Assembly (NCBI GenBank): GCA_004151065.3
Contig: NWUY0305025858.1
Coordinates: forward strand, 1-64,000
DNA: 64,000 nt
Source: Larix sibirica
Lineage: Eukaryota > Streptophyta > Pinopsida > Pinales > Pinaceae
Direction of reading: 5' to 3'
Made by a program: the position numbers and the translations under genes. The notes beneath the pieces were generated by a model. It was not told the origin of the DNA. It did not search any database and saw only the letters and a list, made by a program, of their open reading frames with translations. Below are positions 34,816 through 46,755 of the stretch, piece by piece; position 1 is the stretch's first letter, and each line of letters starts with the position of its first letter.

Positions 34816-37380
34816 TAAGGTTATTTTCATCCAGCCTTCCTCTTGTCCCTAGCGATAATAAAGTTATTCAGAATAGTCCCCGTGGCATATTCAACTCAAG
34901 GTTCGGTTGAAAGGTTCGGTGGGGTATAAAGAAATAAATCCTAAAGGGATGAGGAACGAAGTCAAAGGGTGGTAAAGATAAAAAAACAAAAATAAAATGG
35001 GGGGTTTGGTATAGTAGGTAACAGTAAGTAGTGTGGGTAGCATGGAACATAAAGTCTTTAAAGTGGGCCAAGATATCCGAGATAGGTTCTTGACCAGGCC
35101 ACCTTTGCACTCTCAAATTTCCCAATCGTTTGCTAAGTTCAACGGTCAATGAAGCATTCATTCTCGTCTCCAATGGGGGTAGGCCTAATAGGTCCTACGG
35201 TGCTTATCCTTCATAGGCCACGTTTCACAAGTTCATTTACCAGTTTATTGGGCCAATACCTTTAAGCGAACACGCCTCCTTTTTTTATTGAATTTAACAC
35301 TTAAAGGTCCGGCTTTACCATCCTAATTCGTCCCTTATAAGAGCACTCCATAGACAACTGGGTGGGAACTCTCCAAATCCGTCGACGACATCTGGTTTTC
35401 GAGGGGCTTGCAGGAGCCATGCCTAGAGAGTCACACTTTTAAAAAGAGGTAAAACCTTTTTTTTAGCCGAGCGGGAAGGAGGCCTTAAGGCGTTCGAAGG
35501 GAGAAAAGAAGGCATGTGCTTATCATCATGCACAACAGATAGGGTTAAAACCTAGCCCTGCAAAGGAGCGTTATAGTTATTCCATTTTTCAAATTAGATA
35601 ATATAATATATTACGAACAGGTTATTTATTGCTCAAGACTACGTATACTACATATATTACTATTAAGAACTGCTCGATTACTTTGTCTTATATTTATACT
35701 AAGGGAGGATATCTATAGGGATAAGAATAAAAAGCCAACCCAGGGAAGTCCAGGTCCAGGTCAGCCTTGAATGAAATGAGTATTTTTTTTTTTCTCCTTG
35801 GCCAAGAAAGCCTGGCTAGGATAAGGAGATCACATCGCCAAGAGCGCATTGACAGTCGTCATATCAGCCGATAGACAAGTGGTAGCCATTAGGAGGTGGT
35901 CCCGAGTTGAAAGCCCAGTGCATGTCGAAGGAAGAAGGACAAGTTGATCGCTTTATATACCTTATACCCCGGTGGACTCTTGAAGCCGGGGTAGTCTTCA
36001 ATAAACAAGGGCGGTACCACGGACGGTTTAATACTAGATAGGAGAGCTAACCAGGATAACTAGACACTCCCCCAACCAAAGAAGGGGGAGGGGTTGTGTT
36101 TGAGTGACGTGTTGGATGCGTGCATAAGGGGGGTTGTTACAGGGGGTCCGGTCGGTGGTGTCCTGCGGAGCCCAGAATAAGACCAGAGTGAACTAAGCAG
36201 GCCGAAGAGAAAGATAAATTGAATTATTAATGAATTGAACAGACCTTGGGAGCTAAGCTTAGAGAGAGATACAGCGATCATACACGTAATTATTGGATTA
36301 ATTTAGGGTTTTATTACAACATGATGCTGGGCAAAATAAAAAAAAAAGATAATACCCCGGCTGGTGGGGGTACTTCATCAGCTGATAAGAGGGGGAGTCC
36401 AGCGCTTGTTGCCTTTATTTGGGAAGGGGACGGAGCCCAGTGCCCGCTGTAGCTAAGTGCTTGCTCTATTCGCCGAAGTGCCTATCTTCATGCATTATAT
36501 ATGTTGCTGCGCTGCCCACAAAGCGAAGGGAGTCTTACCTAGGGCAATTTTGAGGACCCCCCCACCCAATCAGTTACTTAGGAGCGAAGCCGCTCCCCGA
36601 GATATTAGGGTAGAAAATTACCCTTTATTAAAAGGGTTTGGACGCGGTATTTCAATAGGAGGGCGAGATACCACTTAGTAACCTCGCACGGTTTCTAACC
36701 CTTTATTTTGGGCAAGTGACTTAGGAGTATCCTAGGTTAGCGGGTACTCATCTACAAGCTTTCAGGAAAGTAAGGAAAGGAACAACCTATCATAGGATCA
36801 TACTACCCTTTGATTAAATCGTGCTTGGGTAGGACTTTCAGCATTTGTATTTCATTATTAAGCCTACTCAATAAATGTAAGTGCAACAACCTCTTGCTAC
36901 CAACCCCACCTATCCTGTCTATCCTGTTAATTACTCTTAAACTTACCTTATCAAACTTAGTTATGAGACGCTGGGCACTTATACTGCGGTCGTATTACCA
37001 ATGCCCACTGCACATTACCTTTATGTCCGAAGCTACCAATGCACAACCTGGCGTATTAACGAAGAACCTTGAGAAAATTGCCAACTTACATTGACTTTGT
37101 ATATATTCACGGGATTGCTTGGGTGGGCACTTTGAGCTTAGATGCTCGCTAACTGAATTTAGATTGGACAGGCTTCCTTGGGCTGGCAGGTAATTAATGA
37201 GCAGCGAAGGAAGGATATAAGTATTGCTTTGGGCGGTTCGAACCAGAGCCCCGAGCTCTCTCTAATTCACTTACTATTTCAGGCAAGATACATTACGAGA
37301 TGCATGAATCCATTGCCATTGCAAGATGCTACCACAATGGCCCGCCCCGAACTCTAATTCACTATTGCAGGATCCATCTA
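34816..37380. other. Spacer, no gene supported
   Basis: CACTCTCAAATTTCCCA at 35108-35124 belongs to a dispersed word family (22445, 53935, inverted 40024). 36540-36720 contains CCCACCCAATCAGTTACTTAGG, similar to CCCACCCAATAAGTCACTTAGG near 54028. Open stretches up to 101 codons (34868-35173 minus) show no domain. I looked for group II intron domain 5 near 36690 (CGCACGGTTTCTAA) but could not form the helix. Confidence 0.35.
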
Positions 37381-37803
37381 TTACTGAAAGAGGTGTGTCC
37401 AAGAAGAGATATGTGTGCCCCTCATACCTTCCCCCTTACCCCTAGCTTGAGGTCTCAGACCCGTATACTTATAGTTACCAGCCCATCCATCTTCGGGAAA
37501 GAAGGACAGACATAACCTTACATTGAAAGTATGACAAGCTTGAATGCTTACAGAATCCTTGGTGCCAGCTCCCCACCTGGTGCCTAAATATGTGATGGAG
37601 GGACTCTTATAATGAAGCCGCTTTATATCGGGCGGGCCTTCCTTCAACAATGCCATTATACTATGTCCGGTCGTTTGAGAGGAACCCCAACTATCTAAGC
37701 AAAAACGCGCTCTGCTCGTTTTAAATATACATTTAGATATAACCCTTTTCTGGGTCAATCGTGACTTTATTAATACGTCTATAGCGGCTGGATCTAATCC
37801 CAA
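37381..37803 (-). CDS. Unassigned 140-codon open reading frame, low support
   Basis: Open for 140 codons on the minus strand, but the first codon is TTG and no ATG lies near it; an in-frame stop is just upstream. The N-terminal half is moderately basic with balanced residues (DPAAIDVLIKSRLTQKR), the C-terminal half is Gly/Arg-rich. No signal, membrane segment or family recognised. Neighbouring DNA is spacer. It could be a chance ORF or a relic; no expression signal is visible. Confidence 0.2.
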   Translation of the reverse strand: MGLDPAAIDVLIKSRLTQKRVISKCIFKTSRARFCLDSWGSSQTTGHSIMALLKEGPPDIKRLHYKSPSITYLGTRWGAGTKDSVSIQACHTFNVRLCLSFFPEDGWAGNYKYTGLRPQARGKGEGMRGTHISSWTHLFQ

Positions 37804-38806
37804 TCCCTCAACCTACAAGATCAGAGTCCGGTTTAGTGCTCTCTATGGCCAGGACTCCGTAAGGGTGAAATGCCTCTCCCCGCTCTCAAGATTGGTAGAG
37901 GGACGGAATGGAAAGTATTATATCGCTCTTTTGAAAACAGAGAGGAGGTTCCAGAATTCGTTGGAATTCGGTCGACCCGGCCCATTAGCAGTGACCTGTG
38001 AGTGAAATGTGAAAAAGTTTTGTAGTCTTCAGTTTTGATTGCTTGACCTTTTAATTAGGACGAAAAAAAGGTCTCTCTTTCTCCCTTTCTATCCATAATG
38101 TTTAGTGAGAATTCGAGCTAAGGAGGTAGAGCCCCCCTCCCTTTAACGTTGAAGGATCATTCCACCTCTTCCCCAAAGGAATACTTACTTCTGTGCTCTC
38201 CCAATAAAATTGATCTGCCTGCTTATATATGAGCCCTTATTAAATGAAATAGCCATAACCATGCGCCGCTTTTAAGAGGGGGCCAGCGCCTGTAGCCTTT
38301 TCAAATGGAGGGGAAAAATTATTGCTTGTCTTTTAAGCGCCTCTTTGGAACTAAATGGGTGTTTTACGGTAGGAACCTGTAAGATAATAACTCTCGACAA
38401 CATTTTGAATTTGTCCTTGATCCACCAAGACTAGCCAGAGATTCAAAGGATCCACCAGCTAGCATGCAAAACGCTGTGTCTGGGGAGTGCGGGCAGAATG
38501 AAGTCTGTTTTTGTCATACCCTATTCCTATGGTTCAGTAGAGAACGACAGCGGAGTCACTGAATGAAGTCCTTCAAATGCAGGAGCTTAAAAGCGAGCTT
38601 ATCCTGATCACCCGTTTCCGGATCGGCGGGGAGTTAGTTCCCATGGTTCCTCTCTATATAAGGCGTTGATCACATAGTTATTCCCGATCTTTAAGTGGGA
38701 CTGAGATTGGGTAGATTGAATCTGTAGTGAAGTGAGTGCACTTGAAAATGAAAACCCTCTTTCTTATATAAGGATAAAGAAGGTTTTAAGCTTATCTTTA
38801 AAAGGT
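37804..38806. other. Spacer, no gene seen
   Basis: Nothing recognised beyond short C/T-rich tracts near 38070-38090. Confidence 0.35.
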
Positions 38807-39131
38807 TTATATTATTATTATAAAACAACTACTTATAAGGGCCCTGGCCGGCCCCACCCGAAATAAAAAGAATTTGATCCCGACCGGCTCAGAACGAACA
38901 CGAATGCTGGCTATACACTCAACACTACCAGCAGCTATATGCTCAACATGCAAGTTGAACGTTGCTTCCTTAAAAGCTTCCCGGGCGGAAGGGTCGGAGA
39001 GACACCGCCCACGATCCCAGATCCGCTTTCGGAAAGACGTTAAAAGAAGGGGGGGTTCTGGCCCTTTATTTTTAGGTACCAAGGATTGCCAACCTTTAAA
39101 AGGGTACTCTCCCCTCCGTTACTTCAGATGA
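38807..39131 (-). other. Region open on both strands (91 and 85 codons), unassigned
   Basis: The minus strand (38807-39082) gives AREAFKEATFNLHVEHI and VECIASIRVRSEP, which look more protein-like than the Arg/Ser-rich plus-strand reading (38874-39131). I recognise no family. Overlapping open frames on both strands are common by chance where AT content is lower. Possibly a relic of a transferred gene. Confidence 0.2.
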
Positions 39132-40737
39132 GGATGAAGGCTGAAAGGCGCTGTTCGATGAGCGAAGATCGGGGTATTCTCCTATATCTGTGTTGGGTTT
39201 TTCTATGTTTCGGGGTATCAATGCATGCAATCACTCGGACAAGGATCCACACCTAATGATTTCCAATGTAAAGCGATTCATATTATTTAAGAGCCCGGCC
39301 CGTAGGGAAATGGATCTCCCGGGTAGCGGGCTGGGTGAGCGAGCGCACAGCATAAATGACCTCTATTTTTTTAAAAGCTCAGCTCTTTATAATTAATGCC
39401 CTCTCTATAAAAGGGGCAACCAAGTCTTCTATTTATTGGCCCAGATAGGGAAATTTGATCATGTGGTGACCGGATTACCTCATTCACACTATAGGAAGCA
39501 GACCGCTTCGACCAGGGAGGTAAACGTGCTTAAACGAACAACGGGGAACTACGGAAAACTGAGTAACTTAAAAAAAAAAGGGTATATGATGAACTTTGAA
39601 ATAGTTACTCCTTCTTTTTACTTTATCCTTATAAACCTCGAAGCAGTGATTGCATAGCCCTAAGTTTATTTAGAATATCCCGATCGATATAACGTAAGAT
39701 CCAAAAAGAAAACTAAAGATATGGGATCCACCACTCAATATGCATTTATGTGAGGTAAACTAACCAGTCTAGTCTATATGAACTAACTCTCTCTGTTGGA
39801 GCTTCAGAGAGTAATAAGAGCTATTCGGAAACAAGCCAGAGACAAGCCCTAGTAGTCTGGTACAGTAAGCCCTATTAAGCCTATAGAACCTGGACCTAGT
39901 CCCGTGGATGGACGAGTGAATTGCATGGCTGGGGCTTATATCAGTCCAGTTAGTCCCGCTTAGGTCCCGCCTAGACCCCTATACACTTGCTTTAGTCTTA
40001 ACCTATTGACTAGCGTGACTGGTAAATTTGAGAGCGAAAAAGTGGCATGGGTAGATCCAACAGCAGATCCAGTAAAAGCAAAATCATCCCTTGCATTGGA
40101 CTAAGCTAGTCTCTGAAGGCTAGTTTACCCGGACCGAGGCAAGACCGGCGGTGTTCAATTGGCTAAAATAAAACCCCGAATTTGTAACAGCAATTTATTT
40201 TACCTTTGATGGGGCGGTTCAAATCTGTTCGATTGGCTCAAACCCGGCATTCCGAGCAGCAGCAACTCATTTTATGTATAGAAATGACCCTCAAAAGTCA
40301 TAAATTTGTGGTTTCCCGAGGTTTTCGACAGCAATTCATTTCGAGAATCAATCTATATATGATTTCAGGAGTTGGAAAAAAGAAAAGCACCCTATCACTG
40401 CAGAAGGAAAAAGAATTCTATTTTAATAATACGGGCCCAGGCTCCGCAGTATACTTACCATAGACTCCTCTTTTAATAGCACCCAGTACAAGGGATAATA
40501 AGTTTGGAGGAGACAGTTCCAATTGATTTGTGTCTACCCCACCCCAGAGAGAGAGGTTTTGGATCCAGTCGATAACTTATTGTACCCCTGCTGATGAGTC
40601 CTATCCATTTGGAGAATGTGGTCGTTTATAATTTTAGCTGAATCTGCTTGAATGGATGATAAAAAAGTTGAGAAGGGTGGTATGCTACAAGCTCTCGATC
40701 TCGATATGGCTCTTCACCTAATAAGAATGCCATCTCA
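39132..40737. other. Spacer, no gene supported
   Basis: Open stretches of 68-85 codons (39190, 39436, 40206) are without recognisable features. AATTTGAGAGCGAAAAAGTGGCAT near 40024 is an inverted, diverged copy of the CACTCTCAAATTT word family. Confidence 0.35.
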
Positions 40738-40815
40738 AGTAACACCCGCCAAGTACAAGTACATGTGCAAGTCCACCAAGTAAATCATCCACCAAGTGAG
40801 TGAGTTCAACGTGAG
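40738..40815 (+). repeat. CCAAGT(CC)ACNA short-repeat cluster, copy A
   Basis: CGCCAAGTACAAGTACATG, CAAGTCCACCAAGTAAATCA and CCACCAAGTGAGTGAGTT. The same words form a longer cluster at 46555-46755. Confidence 0.5.
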
Positions 40816-42314
40816 CGATAGCAGAATTTGCCTAGCGCGTTAGTAAAGGAAAGGGCTTAATCCTACCTACAACTTGAAACCCCGCGAAAAGGGGCGGCGG
40901 GGCGGACTGATCGACTCTGTGAGTGAGTCACACCTACCTACTTTGGAGCTATACCATCAAACCATTCCGGATATACAACAGCTTTTATACATTTTATATA
41001 CCTTTCTAGGAACTTAGTCCATGTTTATAAGTTTGAAGAGGGACTGGAGCTGGAGTAGTCTCGCTATACCAGAGCCACAAACACACCAACAGAAAGGGGC
41101 TACACGAGTCATTCAACTGAAGCCTAACCAAGCTCACCAGAGTCTAGACCACCAAGCATACCAAGCACAACAAACTAGCATACCACATATTGATATACTA
41201 CCATGTTGTTGTCCATGAACCCGAGATCTCAGAGAGGATAAGGTCTTATGCATTGGTTTGTTAATCTACCATAGCAAGGCAGGGCATATCTACGACGTGT
41301 ATTATAATCTAGACTCGCATAGAGAATTTGTTTATACTACTCTATACTCTATATCACCAGGAATTGCATAGAGACACGTACTATTACTTTGTCATGATGT
41401 TCAAACAGCAGGTTTGACTCTTAGCACCTAGTACATAAACAACTGTTGAATCCATGTTTGTGTGGGTTTGGACCAATAATATAAAAAACATTATTATCAT
41501 ATTGGGCATTGTTACTTCCGAATCTCCGTTTTAATGGTGAAATGAATCCAACCCCACTATGCTAATATAGAACTGTAGGGAAACCAACCTGTATGGGAGC
41601 TGCTCACCCGTATGATGGGGATATTATGGGGAGTCCAATTAAACTCTACGTTATTCACCTGGACTCGCATCGATGTCCTTTCCATGCTAGTACATAGTAC
41701 AATCTAAGTTTACACTTTCATATAACAACTTCTTTGATTGTTATACAGACCTTCCACAATATATCTAGGGAGTTGTGAGCGAAAAGCCAACACAACCCGT
41801 TTCATTCCCGCCTCGTCGTATGGGAGCCGGGAGTGAGCCCGTTCCAGCGCATGTAGTTATTAGCCCAACTCCAGCAGGTTTGTTCTTGCAGGGCATATAG
41901 ACTATTGGGCCAATGATTTCATGCATTTATGCTTATTACTTTCCAAGAAGTTAGGGAGGCAGCAGTTATACATTAGGCGCTTAGTTTACCAATTATATTT
42001 ACATTTTGAGTGTATCTGGAAACTAGATTTTGAACCTGATTGAAGAGCCCCCAACTGAACTGATAAAGTTACGAACCTTAGGGACTTCCCCGAGGTACGC
42101 CCCCCCCTCCACCCGATAAGCTAACCCGTTTTATTTACATAATAATAGTATTTCACGACGTTGCACTATGATAGGACGGATGGATGAATGGATGGATCAT
42201 TTGCTTTTAGGTTCAGCGGGAACCTCGCTGCTTGCCATATTTATGGCGGGCAAAAGGGTCGGAAAAAAGAGCTTAACGCTCCTGGGGAAATGAAATAGGA
42301 TCCCTAGGGGAGAG
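40816..42314. other. Spacer, no gene seen
   Basis: CACCAAGCATACCAAGCACAACA near 41150 may extend the CCAAGT family. No gene recognised. Confidence 0.35.
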
Positions 42315-44003
42315 AAAGATTCAGTTGAAGCTTGACGCAAAACTGGTGAAGGAGAAACCATAACGATTGAATCCAAGGTATAAGGAGAAGGTGCGCAAAG
42401 AACTGGGCAGAATGTTGGATGCAGGCAGGTATTCTATTTCCAATAGAATAATTAGAATGGATCAGCCCCATGGTTGTACAGGACAATAAAAACTATGGAT
42501 ATTCTAATTTGTGTAGACCTCAGGAATATGAATAAAACCTCTGTACATGATCCATTCCCCACTCCCTTTACAAATGAAGTTTGAGAAAATGTGGGAGGAA
42601 GAGAAGCATATTCATTTATAGATGGATTTTCCGGATATCACCAAGTAAGGATTGCAAAGGAAGCCAGGATGAAGAACACCTTTCCAAATGGGTTTCATTT
42701 TCTTATACTGTTATGCCCTTTGGCTTGAAGAAAGCACCAATAGTTTTTTTCTACAATAGTGGTCACAGCTTTAAAAGAATTCATGCATAAAATTTTGGAG
42801 GTATATTTGGATGACATGTATGCATCCATCTATTGCACTTGGCGTAGTGCTCGCGCAGCCAAGAGAAGGTAACATCGATTAGCCAATTTCATTTGCAAGT
42901 ATAAAACTCTCTGACTCATAAAAAAACTACACTACCATAGAACGAGAAGGTTTGGCCATGGTATATGCATTGCAAAAGTTAAGGTATTATTTCAGAATAA
43001 GTCCTTTCTTATTATTTACTGACCATTCTACGCTGAAAGACCTACTGAATAAACTGGTGTTGGAGGTAATTTTTGGTAGATGGTATATCTTGTTTCAAGA
43101 ATTTGAATTTGAGGTGGTAGTGAAACCTGGCAAGCATAATGTGGGACTATATAATTTGTATAGGTTAGAGTCTGGAAAAGGAAGAGGGAGTTTGGATGAT
43201 GAGTCTCCTAATACGCTGTTATTCAGAGTTGAAGTAGTACCAGATAAGTTCATATAAAAATTGAAACATTTATAATTACAGGCAAAGCACTAAACAATTA
43301 CACAGTGGCATTGTTACAACAAATGGTTACAAGTGCAGACTACCAGTGGATTGGTAGGATAGTTGTACAAGCTTGGAGCCAATGGTATATTTTCAAGTGT
43401 GTCATGGAACATGAGCATGATGCAGTTTTGTATGAGGCGCATGAAGGTCTCACTGGCAGACATCAAAAAGGTAAAGCAACTGCCAGGAAATTACTATGTG
43501 CTAGTTTGTGGTGGCCCTCATTATTTAAGGAAGCCAAAGAGTATTGCAAGCACTGTGATGTCTGCTAATGCATTATACAACCATCAGGAAGGGATGAGTT
43601 GCCACTTTTCCTTATTACCACACTGGAATTGTTTTAGAAGTGGGCTATCTATTTTTGGGGGTGGATTAATCCCCCTGCACAAAGAAAAGGTGCATGGTAC
43701 ATCATCACCATGACGGAATATTTTACAAGATGGAAAGAGACCGCACCACTGAAGTATTGTCCTGTAGAGACTGTTGTGCAGTTCATTTTTAAAGATCTCA
43801 TTACAAGGTTTGGGTGTCCCAAAGTGCTGATGAGCGATCAGGGGTCTCATTTCCTAAATGCCACTATCCATGCTTTTATCCAGGAATTCATGATACATCA
43901 TCAAAAGAGTACCCCCTACCATCAGCAGGTTAATGGTACAGTGGAGGCATTCGACAATATTATCAAGCCTGTAATGAATTTGGCTTATTTTAAGAGAAAT
44001 TGA
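42315..44003 (+). pseudogene. Ty3/gypsy pol: reverse transcriptase, RNase H, integrase (best preserved element)
   Basis: The domains are in normal order. RT (42315-42830, several frames): LNPRYKEKVRKELGRMLDAG, ICVDLRNMN, DGFSGYHQVRIA, VMPFGLKKAP and VYLDD, so the active-site Asp pair is still visible. RNase H (42841-43257, one frame with two stops): PISFAS-KLSDS, TIEREGLAMVYALQKLRYY, LFTDHSTLKDLL, FEFEVVVKPGKHNVG. Integrase (43280-44003, one frame with two stops): zinc finger YEAHEGLTGRH and CKHCDVC; the core has MSDQGSH and GTVEAF but the first catalytic Asp is Tyr (WAIYFWG). Homology ends at LAYFKRN. No LTRs or gag are attached. Inactive. Confidence 0.92.
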
Positions 44004-44334
44004 ATTCTGCTTGATGTCTGAAGTGTTTTTCGGTGAGTTGAAGTTTTGGAATGAACGGAAAGTTGAGGAACAGAGGCGGTAAACAGGCCATATGCTTATC
44101 TACGGACCGGGGGAATATGTGGGGACTCGGCCAACAATGGATGGGAAGTAAACAACTGGAACTGGATTTCAATCTGGTAGTAGGGCTGCTTGCTATGTTT
44201 CCACCTCTGCTGGTGGTGGTAAAGGCTTTCCCTAGCGCCGCGCCATATCGTATTTCTTTAGAGATTTGTCCCTCCGTAAAAGCATCGCAGTTGTTTGGCA
44301 GCTTCATAGTTTATATCTCCTTGCTCAAACCATC
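44004..44334. other. Spacer after gypsy pol
   Basis: Open on both strands (44051-44347 plus, 43990-44307 minus) without recognisable features. Probably unrelated spacer DNA. Confidence 0.3.
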
Positions 44335-44540
44335 GCAGTGGCTATGATTGGCTGACAATGACCGACTATCGGCTGGGCAATGAGACCGGTTGGCAATGAT
44401 TGGCAGCAATAATTGGCAAGGACTCGCGGCAAGGACTCCTGGCTTCGGAAAAGTGGGTGCTGATTGTGTGAGTCTGCTATGTTAAGTGCTCTATGTGAGG
44501 TGCAGTAGGAACCATTGTTCCGTGCGTAGAACCCCGTAGG
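44335..44540 (+). repeat. TTGGC-AATGA repeat cluster and palindromic word
   Basis: GATTGGCTGACAATGACCGACT, GGTTGGCAATGATTGGCAG and ATTGGCAAGGACTCGCGGCAAGGACTC form a degenerate cluster to about 44440. It is followed by GTGCTCTATGTGAGGTGCAG and GTAGGAACCATTGTTCCGTG (44505-44524), the best copy of the palindromic family seen near 24.2-25.3 kb. Confidence 0.55.
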
Positions 44541-45229
44541 GTAATATTTCTCTAGCTCTGATGGTAAAGTTATCCTCTCGGTAGATGTGGGCAATCAATC
44601 AAGATATATCCGGGCAAGCATCACTAAAATCAGTTTGAGACAGTAGACGATTGATTGTACCCATAAGAGCTAGGATAGATCATACCTTATAATCCACCAA
44701 TATCAGCTCTAGGTAAAGAGGAAGTAACATCCTCCCTTCCGGATAGCCATTATATCTAACAGCCAGTTAAAGCCAGCTTCCCTTCATCCCTTCGATGATC
44801 GTTTTTTCCACCATCTATAGAGGGTTCATATATTTCTAGTTGTAAGGGGTATGCTTGTTCTAGATCTTATTACTCCTTCGATATCGCTCCAACCGGATAT
44901 ACTCATTCCTGCCATTCATTCATTGGTCTGCAAATTACTACCTCCTCCCGAAGGAAGGGACTCATCATAGTGAAATTGAATGAGTCAATCCCTCAGTGAT
45001 AATGCTCGGTTCAAGCTCTTATTATTCCCAGTTAAGGGATACCTGGTTCAAGCTATTATTATTATTCCAGTTATAACTGCTTCTTATTCTGTGGATAACA
45101 ATGTACGAGGACGTATCTTTGCACAGTATAAATATTCCCGGCGATATAATTCCAAGGAAGTGAAAGCACGAGACGAGGTGCGGTTCACGGCAGCTCACCC
45201 AACAACTGGCTAGCAATAGAAGCAGCACG
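44541..45229. other. Spacer, no gene supported
   Basis: Short (ATT)n run near 45055. GGTTCAAGCTNTTATTATTCC is repeated at about 45009 and 45047 (38-bp step). No gene recognised. Confidence 0.35.
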
Positions 45230-45455
45230 AGATACCCCAGCCCAGTGAGTAGAAAAACTAGCACTTACAGATTAGCCCTATTGCTATGGTTCGGTAACAG
45301 TTTCTCAGCCCACACCAACTAGCACGGGGTACAGGATACAGGCCCAGTTGAAATCGATCCAGCTAACTGAGTTGAACTAGCTGTTTCGTCAATAGCACCA
45401 GTTCCTGTCGTTTACCTTAAACCAGTTAAGCCGGAACCACCAGCAGCAAAGCAGG
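45230..45455 (-). repeat. Triplet-phased Gly/Ala/Ser/Thr block (block 2)
   Basis: On the minus strand the phase reads AAGGSGLTGL, TTGTGAIDETASSTQLAGS, ISTGPVS, broken by a stop and frame changes. Same codon vocabulary as the blocks at 32, 49.7 and 52 kb. Confidence 0.5.
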
Positions 45456-46075
45456 GAGCAGGTCGAAGTCGAGATTCATATATAAAATGCGCACTTGCTA
45501 TTATATATGATGCATTATTCGCGCTGAGATTATTATTTTTAATGCATGAATTCTTTATTAATTTCGTATATGGGATTTACTTAGGTATTTACTTGGATAA
45601 TTAGAATTCGTGATTGACCTTGGATACTCCACTGCGCTACTCACCACTGCTGGGCTAATTGACTGCCTGCCTTGGCTTGGCTGAGCGGTTCGGAACTACT
45701 CACGCTATGGAAACATTTTAGGAATGCAGATGCGTTACTTACGTTTATTCACAAGAGCTAGGTTCATACAACATTCAGAACATAGCCCCCGCATAGCCGA
45801 CATACCCACTTCACATAGCCAACAGACATACACGGGGATGGGGCCGCCCACATAGCTGGCTTATTGATCAAGTGCTGTTCATATCGATCTTGCTTCCCAT
45901 ATAGATCTTGCTAGCCCTATCGATATGAAGAATGTACCACTGTTTGCTTGCTGGCTAGACTTGTGGAGATAGACCTCACGGGAGATAAGGGCCCCCATCA
46001 AAGGAATACCCGTTCTGTTCAGTTCATGCCACATATCCATTCAAAGGAAGGAGACCGAGAGAAAAGTAACTGCTC
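45456..46075. other. Spacer, no gene seen
   Basis: ACATAGCC-type words recur near 45780-45855 (CATAGCC, CATAGCCG, CATAGCCAAC, CATAGCTGG). GATCTTGCT repeats near 45886 and 45904. No gene. Confidence 0.35.
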
Positions 46076-46157
46076 ACGTCCCAATAGTTGCAATAACTTC
46101 CGTCCCGACGTAGAGTGCAATCTTTACTAAATCGTTATTCAGTTCACTCCTCTGGGG
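46076..46157 (-). repeat. 82-bp perfect inverted repeat, arm B
   Basis: Exact reverse complement of 23860-23941 over its whole length. Flanking bases differ on both sides. Confidence 0.95.
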
Positions 46158-46554
46158 CCCCCCTTTACCCGGGAATCCTATGTGAATGGATTCTGTGAAC
46201 GGCTTCTATGTTCAGTGAGTGAAGGGCTTAACAACGGCTTCAGTGAATGGCTTTTGCAGTGAACGATTAGGTGCTATGAACAGGTGCTACCCAGAGCAAT
46301 GAGGTGCTACAATGAGGCGAGCAATAACAACATATCACGATACCCGAGAGAGTGAGTTGCACGGATAGAGAGAGATATGAATCTTCCTTCCTTAAAAAAG
46401 CTGAACGTACGGTACAATGGTTGGCTGGGTTGGTTGGGTTCCTACCTGGACTGGGATCAATGACGATGCGTTACAGACGATGCACCCGTTTGAGGATCAT
46501 ACGCTACAGACAGTGGGCTATACGAATCATTCCTCATACTAGATCTTAAAGCCA
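46158..46554. other. Spacer with short GTGAANGGCTT words
   Basis: CTGTGAACGGCTTCTATG, AACAACGGCTTCAGTGAATGGCTTTTGCAGTGAACG and GGTGCTA-(GA)ACAGGTGCTACC repeats between 46186 and 46320. No gene. Confidence 0.4.
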
Positions 46555-46755
46555 AGTCCACGTAAACCAGCAGTCTACGTCCACCAACTACACTTCCACC
46601 AAGCAAGGACATTTGCAAGTCCACGAAGTGAGTCTACCTCCACCCAGTACGCGTAAGGAAAGAATCCGCCAAGTCCACATATACCAAGTCCGCCTAGTCC
46701 ACGTAAGGCACCTGCCAAGTAAGGAAGAAGCCAAGTCCGTGTAAGGCACTAGATA
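46555..46755 (+). repeat. CCAAGTCCACGTA short-repeat cluster, copy B
   Basis: At least six CCAAGTCC(A/G) words and many CCACGTA / CCACCAA variants occur in 200 bp, in no fixed period. Related to 40738-40815. Confidence 0.6.

Noticed and set aside
36585-36740. Possible group II intron domains 5-6
   Set aside because: CGCACGGTTTC is suggestive, but the expected GAGC side and GAAA tetraloop are not placed to make domain 5.
36810-37094. 94-codon Leu-rich ORF as a membrane protein
   Set aside because: Hydrophobic in the middle, but with no family, no context and composition explained by CT/TA-rich DNA.
37215-37260. Possible tRNA T-loop (GGTTCGAACCAGAGCC)
   Set aside because: No cloverleaf in either direction; the flanks do not pair.
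46395-46420. GAACGTACGGTAC as a group II intron domain 5 half
   Set aside because: No matching upstream strand with the conserved AGC-GAAA arrangement.
46555-46755. CRISPR-like array of CCAAGTCC units
   Set aside because: Units are degenerate and irregularly spaced; this is a short-word repeat cluster.
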